Positions 26,767-40,310 of a stretch of 64,000 nt of DNA are shown one piece after another. The position numbers were made by a program, and so were the translations under genes. Each line of letters starts with the position of its first letter. The stretch's first letter is position 1. The notes beneath the pieces are model-generated. The model ran no database searches and was not told the DNA's origin. It saw nothing but the letters and a program-made list of their open reading frames with translations. Origin of the DNA: Aphelocoma coerulescens. Taxonomy: Eukaryota > Chordata > Aves > Passeriformes > Corvidae. Location: assembly GCF_041296385.1 (NCBI RefSeq), contig NC_091015.1:59834345-59898344 (forward strand), in the 5' to 3' direction.

Positions 26767-29700
26767 TCAGGAAGAGAGTTTTCTTGATGAAAACTGAGAT
26801 CTGCTGAAGGGAAATCACAAATCTTAGAAAGATACCCTGTTACCCATCATGTGGAATTTAATTAGAGTTCCAGTCCCTCCCTTTTGACTCTTTCAGCCAG
26901 TAGTAGATATTTTAATTCATATTTCTTGCTCATAAAAATAAACAAATACAGAGGAATTTCCACAGAACAAAGATTTTGGGTGTCAGGATCTTGCTCTTTG
27001 GGTGGTTCCTCTGCATTTTTCTTTCATTTCCTCATATATGAGCAAACGTTCCTGACACAAATTCATTCCAATCAAATAATTTTCAGAAACTAAAGAATGA
27101 GCTAGAACATGTTAATTTATGAGCCCCTATTTTAAAAGTTCAATCCCTCTTCTCAAGCCTATGGTGTATTTCATTTTCTCATTTTCCTGTCTTCAAAGAG
27201 AAGACTATTTCCACATATATTTTTATTCACATTTTACCAGCAATGATGGAGATGTTTTTCTGGTGTAGACACTGTTAAAGAACAGATGTAGTATTTTACC
27301 AGAGATTTTTTTCATTAAAAATTTAAACATTTAAAAAAAACCCATTAGTTTGTGACTGAAATGACTTGTATTAGACTTTAAATAAATACACATGTTACAA
27401 TCCTACTGTTGAATGTGTGGCAGCAGTGATCAAAAATCATTTTGCTACTGCCTACAACTGGAAATAGAAGATGCCTTTATATAAGCCCCTCAATTTATAA
27501 AACAGTATTTTGTTAGTATAGTTACTCATCCAGTGTAAATATTTAAATCCTTTGATTTAAATCCTTTTAAAAATTAAATCCTATGAAGTCAAAATAGTAT
27601 GAAGCATTTCTGCCTCCTCACCACTCTTCCTACTTTAAGAAATAGCATCCAAAGACAGGTTTCCAGAATAACACAAGCAAGAGGTTTTAAAGTACTTCTT
27701 AAACACTTCACAGTAACTTCAAGTTATTTCCTTACTTGCATGAAGACAGAACTGTAATGATTTGAAGTGTTCAGTATCTTCATCATAATATAAGGAAAGA
27801 TTATAAAAGTTAAATGGAAATTGCAAGCCTCATTTAAGAAAATTCATTGACATAATTCCTAGATTTTTTATTTTTTAATCTGAGACTGTGTATTTTAAGT
27901 ACTATTAAATATTAATAATAAATGCTTTTGGTTTATTAATAGGTAGTAGAAGGTTGTCACAACTTCTAAGAGCTAATCCAATTACTGTATCTAAACCACC
28001 AATTCTCAAAACAAAAACTTTTATCAAACCAACCAGTATTTATCAAGCAATTATTCCATCATTCACTCCAGAGAAAAAGCTCTCAATTTTGCTCACATAT
28101 AATTTCTGCCAAGAAAAGCAGATATTTGACATTCTCAAAGTAAGACAGCTACCTCCTTCAAATAGTAAGTGGTAGTACCAACATGGTTATGACAAAGCAC
28201 AGTTAGGGGCCCTACCAACAAAGTATTTTGGCACCTGCAGTGTACTGTAACTACCCTTCTTATTTTACACTTTCCTTTTGCCCTGCAAATACTGAAAATA
28301 TGAGGGGTAAGATCCAGACTTAATTCTAACGTATGCTAGGTAAGACTGAACTTGCATCAAGGAATCTCTCAAGAAACTAAGAGTATATATACATATATAT
28401 ATGAGGTTGTTTTGAGCAGGTGAAATTCTGATAAAGATGTAATGAAACTGCACCCATATCACAATTTTTTCAAAGTATATTCAGCCCAAGTAAAATCAGC
28501 GAGTGATAGAAGACAGAAAGTTGAGTCAAACTCCTACTGCGCTTGTGATAATTTGGGGAAAAAAACCTTAATCCCTCAACTCGTGTTTATGCAAGAAGAG
28601 CTGTCAAGGCAACTTCACTAGTTGAATGCAGTTGAAATATATTTTAGATATGTGTTCCATGTGAGTGTCTGTACAGTTTTCTAACAATAGCAAAATATTT
28701 CCATCACCTATTAAGAAAGTCTACTGTGATACAAATGTGGTAGTACATTGTAAGAATTTCTGTACTGGTATTAGGGTTATCACTGCAGTAGATGGGATGA
28801 TTTCTACAACTGAACCGACCATAATTTTGAATACTATGATGTTCTTATTGCTGATAGAAAAAAAAAAAATCCAATTTTTTAAACTCTTCAAACACAGCCA
28901 AACATTTGAAGAGGTTGCTTTGAGAAGAATTAGCAGTGGACAAAGAGTGTTGTGAGATCTTCTAGACCCACTGTTTCTTTTCCTATAGTCCCTGCAGACT
29001 AGCCTATCAAGCTGGTCAAAGTTTTTTTTTGAAGGTGCAGCCAAAGAATCTTGTCCTTCCTCTTCTTTAAACCAGAGAATAGACCAGAGGCAGGTAAGTC
29101 AGTTGAAATAAGAGTATGAAGAGTGTTATTTATCATTCTTCAACAAGGCAAGCCCAAAAAAAATATTAATCAACTTTACTGAAACAAAGCTAAATCCATT
29201 TCTATCTGCAGATGGATTTACCTGAATGCTTCCAGAAAGGTATTTCTCAATTCAGCAAAAAATTAGAGGTGTTCAAAGCTCTAATTATTGCCTTAATATA
29301 AGACTTACATTCTTATCAGGCTAATGTTATCATATCAACAGGCATATATTGATTTTCATTACCACAGGATCTGGTTTTTCAGAGGTTTCAGACCTGGATA
29401 TGCCTGCTAAAAATATTACTATAGATAAAAATTGATGGATTTTTGGGTGCCCTAGTGCTACTGGAAGAGGAAAATTTGGAAAGGCTTTTCAATCTAAAAT
29501 TTATTGCACCGATTAAAAGACTCTACTTTCTATAATTATAGCTGTGGGGGAGGAGGGTTGCCATACATCATGATGCCAGTATATTATCTCAAGAAACCAA
29601 TATAACAAGCTATTGCAAGTTTAATCATGGAGGACCTTTCCCTTCCTTTTCCTTCAAATCCTGCATGAATCACTGTTCAGCTGTTTGCTCTCAGTTTTAG

Positions 29701-31081
29701 TAAAGATGATCCAACATTGAAAAAAACATGTGAAACAGTCAAATTTAAACAAATATAAAGGTGCAATCTACTGTGGTCAAACTCAGTAAAGATATGTAGA
29801 ATTCATTAGTGATTTAGTGACTAGTGATAAAGGCTTATTTTTGATGAAGATTCGTCATACATTATACACTTAAGGTCTCCATTGGTGTATTAAAAAATGT
29901 TTGAATATTTAATGGCTCAGAGGCTGAAGTCACATGCCAAGGCACAATTCAGAGCATTGCCCTTGTAATGTGGATGCAGGTTGCTTCATTAGTTTCTTCT
30001 CTTTGCCTGCCTGGCAGGCATGCAGGATTGGCACCTGTGTGAATTTTGTTGCCAGTAAAGATGCAGTGTGTGGACAGTCCTGAGCCCCAGAAGGTTGTAG
30101 CAAATGAAAACCCTGTCCTCAATTTGGGCTGCACTGGCTTTTAAAGTTGAGGTAATCAGACTGTTCTCAATTTGAAAACCTACCATCTGGAACTCCTTTT
30201 TGGTTCTGCTCCAAGTAGTAGGGAGAGCTCCAGCATGTCTTCTACCCCTTTGGGAAGCTTTTAGGTCTGCAGTGACTGCTGATTTATGCCTCCACACTTA
30301 TAAGTGAGGTACTGGGACATGCAGTGGAAGCACTCCATGTGCAAAATTAGATGTGCTAAGTTTAGAATCTGATAGGATTCCCAATGGCCACAGGCAGCTC
30401 ATCCTAGTGTAATAGCACCAATGAGAATCTCTGCTCACCTTAAAACTTAGAATTGGAGCCTTCACATTTCTGTATCCAGAAACCGACACCCCCAGAATTT
30501 CAACTTTTTCTGCTGTCAGATCTCCTTCTGACTTGTAAGTTGTGTATAAACATGTGGCAATATTGGAGGTACTCACCAGAACAGTAATTGTAGAAGCAAG
30601 TAAAGACGAGACAGCTTCTTACTGGTGTCAAATTTGAATAATTTTGTTTGATTTTAAACTAGTGAAAGAAAGCATGACTTACTCTGTGACTTATTCACTC
30701 AAGACTGTTGTGTGAACTCTAATCTTTCTTGTTGTGAAGAAAAGGGGCTTTATAACAAGTGGAGTGCATTCAAGCAGGGGTTAGGAAGGTCCCAAACACC
30801 CTTATAGCCCTATTCTCACTTTGTCCCACCTTCTTCCTTACTGCTATCTAATGGCTTTTGCAGTGTTCAGGTGAGAACAATTAAAGAGGGGATTTAAAAA
30901 GTCACATGAGAAGGAATAAAATAGCAATAAATTAATGCATACATATAAGATAATAACTTAAAGGAATTATTTGTTATTATTGCCAAAGTTAATGAAGAAT
31001 ACAACTTTTCATTTTGCCATATTTTATATTTTTTGTTGTTGCTGTGTCATCTTTGAGGGGTCCATGGCATTATCTATACAT

Positions 31082-31115
31082 AGAGAGAGAGAGAGAGATG
31101 TAGATAGATAGATAT
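31082..31115. repeat. (GA)n then (GATA)n microsatellite
   Basis: About eight AG dinucleotides (31082-31098) followed by three to four GATA/TAGA units up to 31115. Confidence 0.85.
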
Positions 31116-32198
31116 TTAAATGCAAATATTACCCATAACTACTGTTGGCAAGTCAAATAAAAGATGAGACCACTGATCAAGCCTGAATACATCTTGCTAT
31201 AAATTGCTAGTTCCTTTTTGTATAATATATTGCCTATCCTTATACAATAAAAGAATACAATACTATTCAAACTGCATTTAAAAAGCTGTAAAGAAAAAGA
31301 TTGCATTTTAAATGACCATTAAGAAACATGTAAGATAGCAAGATCAATTCGGCAGCTGAAAAGAGGAATGAAATCCTGCCACTAGAGCCATCCAAAACCA
31401 AACTATGAAATGGGCCGGAAAATATACTGCTGAACCCTTTGCCAATAGGGATACATATTAAATCAATGAAAGAATATTTGGGTAATTAAATTTTTATAAC
31501 CCGAGGTAAGAAAAAGAATGTGATCTGTCATAAACAATGAGCAGTGAGTTCCAAGTTTTTGATGAAATAATCAAAACCAAAATATCAGCATTCCTGCCTG
31601 GATTCTTCATTTTCCCCTGTGTACCCACCCCTAAGAAATGATCTCTCAATTTTCTGTCAGTATGAGAGGAACTTGTATCTCATATGTACAGAATAGTTGC
31701 TCTGAGGTTTTTCCAATAAATGTCTTTCTACAGGTTCATCAAAAAGTAATATGCGTCAGGAAAATGTGGCTATAGTTGCTATTTGACATAAGAGAGAAAA
31801 TAATTTAATAATATGGATCACTATTTGAATACTTCGGGAACAAAATATTTGTTACTAGCATTTTTAAATTAAAAATTTAGTTCCATAAACAGCTTTAAAA
31901 TTTAAAAGTTTTGAGGTCTTAGTTTAATACCTTAATATTAGCTAAAGGAAATATTAAGGTCATTTAGAAAAAAACAAAAAAAGTTCCAGAGAAGTGTGTT
32001 CCATTGCGCTTTTTAAACAGGGAAAAAAAAAAGGTATTTTTTATGAAAGTAAGAATGAACTTCTCTTTCTTTCTGGTATATTTGTACATCACTGCATAAT
32101 ATGCTACATCAAGTCTATATAGGATGCCTCCTACTTTAAGCAAATTGGCAAGGATGTGATAAAGAGAAATGTGTTCAACAAATTCCTGGATGAGAACA

Positions 32199-32279
32199 AA
32201 TATACATATATATATATATACATACAAACATATTTTTATATAGATATATATATCTATGTGTGTGTGTTCTATATATAGC
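32199..32279. repeat. TA/TG-rich low-complexity tract
   Basis: A TATA run at 32201-32220, an interrupted TATA stretch at 32238-32256 and a short TG run at 32256-32267 lie within 80 bases. This explains the Ile/Tyr-rich frame seen on the - strand. Confidence 0.85.
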
Positions 32280-35196
32280 CATGGATTGTAACAAAACTCA
32301 GTAAGATTCACTTATCTTTGATTTTTCAAATGGTTTAACTGGGTCACCATATCCAAAATAAATTAGTGGCAGACTGACACGGAGTTGGACAACCTCACCT
32401 TCAGTTCCTAAAACACTAAGTTAAAAGCCAGATCTTATTTTGGTCAGGATAAATTCCTTGTTAATGTTAAAACAAGCTGAAATCAGAGAGATTAGAAAGA
32501 TTATTTCATTTAGAATGAAATACTAGTGATAATATTAAAATCAAGTTCAGCTATCAAAGCAATTTTCCCATTCACAGCAAAAGATCTAAGACTTAATTTA
32601 GGCAAATGAGTCCTGTGTTGAGTTAGGCTGGATTCTAGAAGGAAAAAGCCTGTGACTGAAGTGTGGCAAAATCTTTAAATATGTGCTTCATATAAATGAT
32701 CCCATTGTCTTCATTTTGCTTACAGTATGTGGGGACAGCATTACTGAAGTCACAAGGGCAGCATGATCAGTAAGATATAAGACCTTAATCAGTGTAGTTT
32801 TAAAATTTGTATGTCTGTCAGGAAAGTATTTGATGCTTCATTAGTAAAACCTGGTTACATGCTACCTCTTATCTATCAGATATAGATATGAATAAACATT
32901 CTTCTTTTTCAGACTTCCTGGTCAGATATGCCCTGCTCAGCATGCAACATTTGGTGTCAAATGATTAGAATGTCTTCAAATAAATGCACGTCTTGTAAAA
33001 CATATTAAGGAGGAGAAGCATACAGCCTGAGTATTCTGACGCTTGTTTTAGGTTGCATGCTCTACATACACATTAGTCACTAGTAGAAATAATAGCGCCA
33101 AGAATAAAAATGTGCATACTGTTTTCTGCAGAGTCTACTTTAAAGTTAGAAAAGCATTGTTCTATATTAAGCATTGAGAGCTTTAAAATACTTTACAAAA
33201 ACTGTAAGTCTGTTCCAATTTAGAATATTGTCATCCATCAGTAATCTCTTGAACAAACAAAATGCATTTATTACTTGTTTCATATTCATAAATGTTTAAT
33301 TAAAATGTTTTCTGAGTACAAAGCACAGATTTTTTTCACAGCTAAGCCTGAATTTAACATGCAAATATCTCCTATGACTTATGGTGAATAATTGACTTAA
33401 ACAGAAAAAAAATGGGCAATAATTTACATCTTATCTCGTTTTCTCTATCAAAAAAATCAATAGATGCCAGAGGGAGAACAGAATGTTTAAAGTTCCACAT
33501 TCTGAGGATTTTCTAAGTTTGCATAATACATGTGGCAACCCTCCCACAGCATTCCTTTTATCATATTAGTTCCACAAACCAGTTTATCTGTGTGCATTGT
33601 TCACACAGAAAAAAATCTCATTTATTTATAATTGCCTAATCAACTGAAACTTAATTGCATTATGCTGTAAGGACCTTTGATGAAGCTTTAGAAATCTGCA
33701 TAAGCCTTTATAATTTGAGGCCCTAATTAATAAGAAAAACCCTGAAACTTCTGAAGGAGTGAAAAAGTTGGTTTTGATTTGCTTTGTACAAACTATGCAG
33801 TATATTTTCATCACTCATTCAATTCTCTGTTTATATAGTGAAAGGTGGTAACTATGGAGACTTTATTATAAGGAGGAGTTTAAAGGCATCCATGAAGTAT
33901 AAGCATCTTTTCTGACATTTAAATTTCCAACAGTTAGAAAAACCTCATTGATTAAGTTAATTTTCTAAATAAAATGTTTGCAATTCAAAATTGCTTACCA
34001 GTTTATAGAGAACTTGATATAGTGAAAGATTTCATTGCTGAAGCATTTTTGAAAAATAGAACATTTCTCCATGCAAAAATGTTGCTAGAGTAGATTGAGT
34101 TGTGAATCTTTTGAAATCAACAGAGTCTTGAGAACATAAAGCAGAAATAAATTATTTAGGAAATTACAGGCAGCAGGGCAGAAGGAAAGAAATAATACTG
34201 GGTGAAAGCATAACCTGTCTCAAATATGAACACTGCATACCAACGCACATAGGAGAAAAAAGGCAACACGTCCCAGTGTAAGAAGAGCCTTTTGGACCTA
34301 TCAAGACATGGAAAGATATCAAATAAAAAAATGCATAGAATTATGCTCTCTGATCTTCACAACTACACCAGAAGTGCTGAACAGAAATAAAGATGAACAT
34401 ATTTCCAAAGCCTAGGAGGATACTTGTACAGATATCTATTTTATTAACTCTTCCCTTTCTATTTGCCCTCTTATACCAAGTTTGGGGGAAATTCAGACAA
34501 CAAGATTAACATTTTCCAAAGTTCTTACTGGAAGGCAGTGAATTTACTGACCTGCAAATATACCCTTTTAAGTAAAGTGCTACATATATGGATATACTTA
34601 ACAATTATTTTTGGGAAATTCCTAAACTTGTTAAAATACAGAAAAAAAAATAAAAGCAAAAAAGAAAAAAGAAGAAAAAGTAAAGGAACATCAGTGTTTA
34701 TTCTTCTATGTAATTTCTACATAAAATATATTTTGTCTGATGTGCTCTGGTCATGAATTATGAATTTACCCCACAGATCAAATTCAGTAGAGCGTGGATT
34801 AATTTAGGTTGTCTATATGGCCTAGCATCTGAGAACTCTCATATGCTACTTGCTCTATAAACTCAAAACAAAGATATTGTTATGTATTTTTCTGTTTCAA
34901 GACCCTACACACTGTGAACTCAGCAAGAGACAAGCAGGAAACACTGTCAAACAGGACAACGAGCAAATAGGTCATTAAAAATAGGCTGTAACAATGTTGT
35001 TAGTGAGTGAAAAGGGGAGCAAAGTTCACAAAAGTATTTGAAGCTGGAAAATGAGGTGGTGCAATAAAGGTTCCTCATAAAAGCAGTAATTAATAGAAGC
35101 CACAGCAGAAGAAACTTGGTTTGGGGTTAGGGGAATATGAGTGGAGCTGATAACTTCTATATGGGTAGGAAAAAGGGGATGAGAAGAAGGAAGTGT

Positions 35197-35201
35197 ATAG
35201 G
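35197..35201. other. Candidate target-site duplication, left copy
   Basis: ATAGG directly precedes the TG that opens the LTR at 35202. The same five bases follow a CA at 35834-35838, and also at 35794-35798. A 5-bp duplication is compatible with a retroviral integrase. Confidence 0.5.
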
Positions 35202-35327
35202 TGTCTCAGTTTGAGACAAATTAGGAGGAAACGTCCTGAGATGAACCTCTAATGGAAGGTGGATTTCGGCAGCCCCTCCCCCACAGGTTTGAAAGGAATT
35301 TCTTGGAGGAAAGTGAAAAAAAACCTG

Positions 35328-35333
35328 TTTATT
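35328..35333 (-). promoter_or_regulatory. LTR polyadenylation signal (AATAAA on - strand)
   Basis: TTTATT on the + strand gives AATAAA when read with the LTR. Its distance of about 130 bases from the LTR's downstream end is normal for the R/U5 region. It fixes the orientation of the element. Confidence 0.6.
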
Positions 35334-35563
35334 TAACAAGCAGGGTGCATGCAGGCAAAAGAGGAAAAAAAAAAAAATATGAATAGTGTTAGATAATGAA
35401 CCTTCTCGTTGTGGAGAAAATGGTGGATTTTTTTAGAGTCCTGGCATCTCCCGAGGTCCTCCGGAGGTGGGATGTCGTGCCCCAGGGCCTCCCCTCTGGG
35501 CTGCAGCATGGGACTCCAGGTGATGTTCTGGTGTTTTGGACTGGAGCAAAGCTGAACAGTTCC

Positions 35564-35586
35564 AGAAGAAGAAGAAGAAGAAGAAG
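35564..35586. repeat. (GAA)n microsatellite inside the LTR
   Basis: More than seven uninterrupted GAA units on the + strand, CTT on the LTR sense strand. It produces a poly-Arg or poly-Phe stretch in the chance frames across it. Confidence 0.9.
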
Positions 35587-35833
35587 CCACAGTCCCAGGA
35601 AAAATCTCTTGCCTCAACTAACAGGCTGGCTAAAAGCAGGAAGCTGCTCCCTCGGCTCTGCAGTGGCAAGAATGCTGGGTAGTGTGTGAGTCCTTGAAAT
35701 CAAACTGCACTGAAGAATTAAACCAGCTTCTCTCCCCCCTCTCCTGGATCCAGCTTAAAGCTGTGTGACCCATTTCTGTGCATAAAGCAGACAATAGGGG
35801 AATACAGGATTGTCATAAAATCACCCCAAGACA

Positions 35834-35838
35834 ATAGG
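35834..35838. other. Candidate target-site duplication, right copy
   Basis: ATAGG after AGACA, matching 35197-35201. A second identical context exists 40 bases to the left (35794-35798), so the true LTR edge is ambiguous. Confidence 0.45.
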
Positions 35839-38800
35839 GCATATGACAAGGTGAAATACTGGGGGTGGATAACAATGAAAAAGGAGACTGCCACAAAAAG
35901 GAGATTTGTCTAATGTGCCATACCTTCAGCTAGTGTAGGTTAGCCTAATTTTACTGAACCCAGTAGAGTTAAGCTGACAGAAAAATAAAGAAATAAAATT
36001 TAATTCCTGCATAGAACCCAATACCATCATTGTATCACTTATTCTAAGGTAGATTTTGAATATCAAACACCCCACCAAATTAAGTCTAAATGTAACTCTC
36101 TTAATACAAAAAATAGTCCCAAACAACAAAAAGAACTGACAAAAAAAATTCTGGCAGTGTTCATAAAAGCACCTACATAATATAATGAGGAAAAGAGAGA
36201 TTTAATTGGAAAATAATTCTAATCTTCTTCGCAATATAACTAATATTTGTGCAGTACAAACTTTATTGTTTAAACTGAATATGATCCTTAAAGTTAAAGA
36301 AGAATGATCTGGTAATTTCATATACCATCAAAAATGTCAAAATATTTTGAGGAGCTCAAGAGAGCATAAATTCCACTGAGTTAATTTATGCCTGTCAAGT
36401 AATAGGTCTGTATGACATAAGGAAACACAAAGAACATCAACCAATGAGGAAGAACTAAAACAAAGAATTAGATACTATGATGTAAAAACATATTATTAAA
36501 TGAAAGCAGGGGTTTTTTCTGCCTGATTGCTGTTCATTTCCATCAAAGTTTACAACCAAGTTTTAAACAAACATGACTGGAACCAGAAATAGAGAAAAGC
36601 AGTAGGACTGGATAGTACTCTGGATATTTAGAATAGAGGTTTGAACTTTCAAATTCATAGACTACTTGAATCAGGATTTAGATAGGGAATATTTTTAAAG
36701 TCATACCATGAAACTGTACATGAAAATGCTGCCCAGTATTTAACTCACAGCTGTAATCTTCTATGGTTTTTTTTCAAATTTCAGTATCAAGATCCTCAAC
36801 AAATCATCTGTACAACACTTAACATTTACAAGTGGGACCTTTTATATCAATTATACCCTTTCAGAATATTTTTTCACATTCTTCCCTTAAAGTGCACTTA
36901 CAATATTGTCTGTCTTCAAAGAATCTTCATCCCTGGAAACCATGCAAACCAGTATATGCTTGTTAAGGCAAAATTTGCCCATAATGATCTGAAAGCTACT
37001 CTATCTCATTGTATAATGTGCAATTGAGGGCTGGGTTTTCAACCTACAGTTAGTGGTATTGCCTGGTTTAGTACAAAGAAATGATCAAAAATGCTTTAGG
37101 GACATGGGAAACAAAACCAGTTCTGTATGAAGACAGACTCATTGCAAACAGTATCATACTGAACAAGTGTGTCTTAACATGCCTGTCTGTCATTGTTCTG
37201 AATAACTGAACTCAATCCAAAATAAGTGAGGTAAACAAAGCAGGATCACCATTTATTGCTAGATTTCCTTAACCCTCTCAACTCTGAAAAACTGAGCCAG
37301 TATTTGTTCCTTCTTGCTGCAAAGGCACATCATTCTTCAGGAACTGGCTCCAGTTTATAGTTTACAAATATAACACAGCTCAGATAGCAATACACTGGTT
37401 TTGTAGAGCACTGAAAGGAAGATCCAAGTTCAGGAGTATGGAAGTGTCTTCTGCATCATATATATCTACAACTATTAACTTTCTTTTATTAAAAAAAACC
37501 CTGGTTCATAGAGTGGAATTCCAATGAAAACCTGCTTACTCATCTGTCGCTGACTAATCACTACTTGCCACCAGTCCAATTTCCTTTCCAAATAATTTGT
37601 CTCTTTTGTTCATTTGTGTAATAGTACCACTTTTCTATAATATTCACAAAAATAGAAATCTTATTATCTGGTACAGAGAACAAAACCAAAATACTTATCC
37701 AATAAATAAAAAGTTGCACATCTTTTGTTGATTTCTGTTATCAGAAGTCAGAGAACTTATAAAAAAACCTGATCTGATTTGTGACCAAACTAATTTATCA
37801 TTCAACTCTAGCTGTCTCAGGCAGAATGATAATCTTCCTGGTTCCCCCAAAATGGAAAATTTTTCCAAAATACTAAAAATAAACCAGCAAGTGGAAAGAA
37901 AAGTGGTGGTTCACTACAAAAAAAGTACAACAACTTTTTGTTTGCTTTTCTGAACCTTTGGATTATTATTATGTTCTTAACAAAGAAATATTGATCTCCT
38001 TCCAGTCCAGGGTAACATCTTTGTCATTATTTGTGCATGATCACTGCACTTTAATGCATTTTATTAGGAGCTGGGTTGTGTATTTGACCCACTCGTACTA
38101 TTACAGTACACTTAGGAAAAGGAGGCTGAAGGCTATTTATTCCTAGCTCATTTAATGTCAAAATGGTTCATTCCCTGAGAACCAATGACAAGTTTCACTG
38201 ATTTGGCATTTGTATGTAGAAACTGTTAATATGTAAAACAAAATGCAAAATACCAGATTGTCTAGGGTAAAACATGTTTCATTCTGCAATTTTCAGTGAA
38301 CCAACAGAAAGAGAGGATAGGTTTATCCTTTGCTGAACCAAGAAGTTTGCATTTAATCTTTCAAGTACAAGAAGTTATACTCAGCCCAACAAAGAGATGT
38401 TTACTTCTCCAAGTAAACCACATATTAATTTGGTGTTACAATCAGAGGAGTAAGTAGATTACATGTTGGATAGGGAAGAATTAAAATGCCTGACGATTTT
38501 GAGGCTTCAGAGGAAAAACTGCCTGCAAGAAGTGAAATGATAGACCAAGAAAGTAAACCCTGGTGGAGGAAACACAAAGGGGAGTTTCGTTGGCTAGAAT
38601 ACAACTGAAGATGTAATTGCACAATCTGCTTCTCTGCTGGCCACCATGTTAAGATCACAGTTGAAGGAGAAAGAGGATTTTCTGATTTATAAGTAATTTA
38701 AGTACAATTTTCTTTTCAATTATTTGCTACTCTGTTATCGAATTTCAATACACTGTATTGTTGGTTTACAGCACTATTAATTCTTCTCTTTGCACATTAT

Positions 38801-39767
38801 TTTACCCTGACTGGAGTTTAAATCATCTAATGTGACTGGATAACCACAATGTATTCCTCACCAAAAGCCTGACAAAATAGGGTAAGGAAACACTAAGCAA
38901 GATGAGGTTCTTTTTATATACTTCATACTGTTTGGAGTCTGAATGAAAGGGGGATTTAATACTGAATGAGATACAGGAGGCATAACAGATGCTTTAGGCA
39001 AAATAATTTAGAAACACATCTACTCAAAAGAGGAAGTTGCAATAACACATTTCCACACGATTAACTGTAGGTTGTGCACATATTATGTAAAGAATCCATG
39101 ATGAAGAAATGCTTGCCATAATAAAACTGCACATTCCAGATTGCAGCCAGGAAGCGCTGACAGACTATAGGACTCTTGAAACTGAATATTCTTCAGAGCT
39201 ATGTTTCAAATTCCTAAAGCTGAATTTAGGAGGTTTTCAAGGCAGCAGAAATTACTTTGCAGTAAAACTAACAGTGCATGCCCATTTTGTACACAAGGGA
39301 GGGAAGGAGGCAGCACAGCAGAGCTGGAATGACTCATAGCCCAAAAGGCAAGACTACAGGAGTTACAGTTTGCTAATGAGCTTCTCCTGCGAGAGAGGGA
39401 CGCTATCATTTGAGAGCTAGACAGAATTTTCCTCAAGAATAGGAACAAGTTTGTGTGCCTTCTATCCTGTTTTGAAATTTGCATGAGTTCAAAATTATAT
39501 AAGTGTATAAACAACTGTCAAATGTTTTGAACTTATCATAGAGCTTTTGAAGGTGCTGTGTTGATGCCAATGAAAGAGAAACAGAGCCTCTAATAGCTTT
39601 GAAATGGCTGTGTCAATTTAACAATGTCTGCAGATCCATGCTTGTCAAATTAAATTCCAGGCAATTCAAAGAATAAACCCTACTGCAATATATAATACCT
39701 TGAGCTAATTATAACCTAGTGGAATTCACTTCTAAACTTTCCTGAGACACAGTTCACTCTTTAAACT

Positions 39768-39796
39768 GGGGGAGGGGGGGGGGGGGGGCGAGGGGG
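39768..39796. repeat. Poly(G) tract, potential G-quadruplex
   Basis: Five G, an A, fifteen uninterrupted G (39774-39788), then CGA and five more G. The three G runs can supply the four G-tracts of a quadruplex on the + strand. The - strand is the matching C tract. The run length may be unreliable in sequencing. Confidence 0.9.
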
Positions 39797-40292
39797 CCAA
39801 GCAAACAAAAAACTTTATGTGGCTGTGCCATCCTTTTTGAGGGACGGTTCTATTTTGCCAACAATACCTAGAAGCACATTTAAGAAAAGATAGGAGCAAC
39901 ACTGATGCAAAAGGGAAGCAAGGAAGAGTAAACAAAGCATCTGCAATTAATTTCCTGTAGCTCACATTGCTTCCCATCCTGCATTTCTGCCTTGGCACTA
40001 TTTTCTTCCCACACACCCCCAGTAATTGCAATAATAAAGGGTGTGTGAAGGGGAGATTATGGAGTTGGCAGAAAGGTACAGAACACAGGGAGTTCAGGAT
40101 GTACTCATCTTTTTAGGACATTTGGAGAGTTATAATTCTAGATGACATTTACAGCACTGTTTGTCTTAACTATTTAGGCTATTGTAGCACACATTCTCAT
40201 TTAAGCCACATCCACTGGCCCATAAAAATGCCAGCTGTGACCAGAAACAAAACTGAACGTTCTCACAAACTCTTTTCACCCCAACACCAAAG

Positions 40293-40310
40293 TGCTGCTG
40301 CTGCTGCTGT
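40293..40310. repeat. Short (CTG)n repeat
   Basis: Five CTG units on the + strand (40295-40309). Too short to be notable beyond possible length polymorphism. Confidence 0.8.

Larger units (their letters stand above)
26767..35201. other. Anonymous AT-rich noncoding DNA
   Basis: No gene is supported. Open frames are at most about 115 codons, and the longest one (31964-32311, - strand) runs through a TA-rich simple repeat. Landmarks: a triple TTAAATCC direct repeat around 27543-27581, a TA-rich stretch at 28383-28403, a 17-bp palindrome at 30004-30020, GA and GATA simple repeats at 31082-31115, a TA/TG-rich tract at 32199-32279, and an A-rich purine stretch at 34640-34686. Confidence 0.65.
35202..35833 (-). 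mobile_element. Solo LTR of an endogenous retrovirus, - orientation
   Basis: The + strand begins TGTCT and ends AGACA, the short inverted ends expected of an LTR, and both sides carry ATAGG as a candidate 5-bp duplication. Read on the - strand, an AATAAA polyadenylation signal (+ strand 35328-35333) lies about 130 bases from the distal end. That fits a U3-R-U5 order running right to left. G+C is raised relative to the flanks. No gag, pol or env lies next to it, so it is a solo LTR, the usual product of recombination between the two LTRs of a provirus. An alternative right end at 35793, also AGACA followed by ATAGG, would make it 592 bp instead of 632. The sequence resembles LTR families I associate with songbirds, but I cannot name the family. 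Open frames inside it (up to 97 codons, both strands) are not believed to be genes. Confidence 0.65.

Noticed and set aside
31964..32311. 115-codon - strand frame rich in Ile and Tyr
   Set aside because: It is translation of a TA-rich simple repeat.
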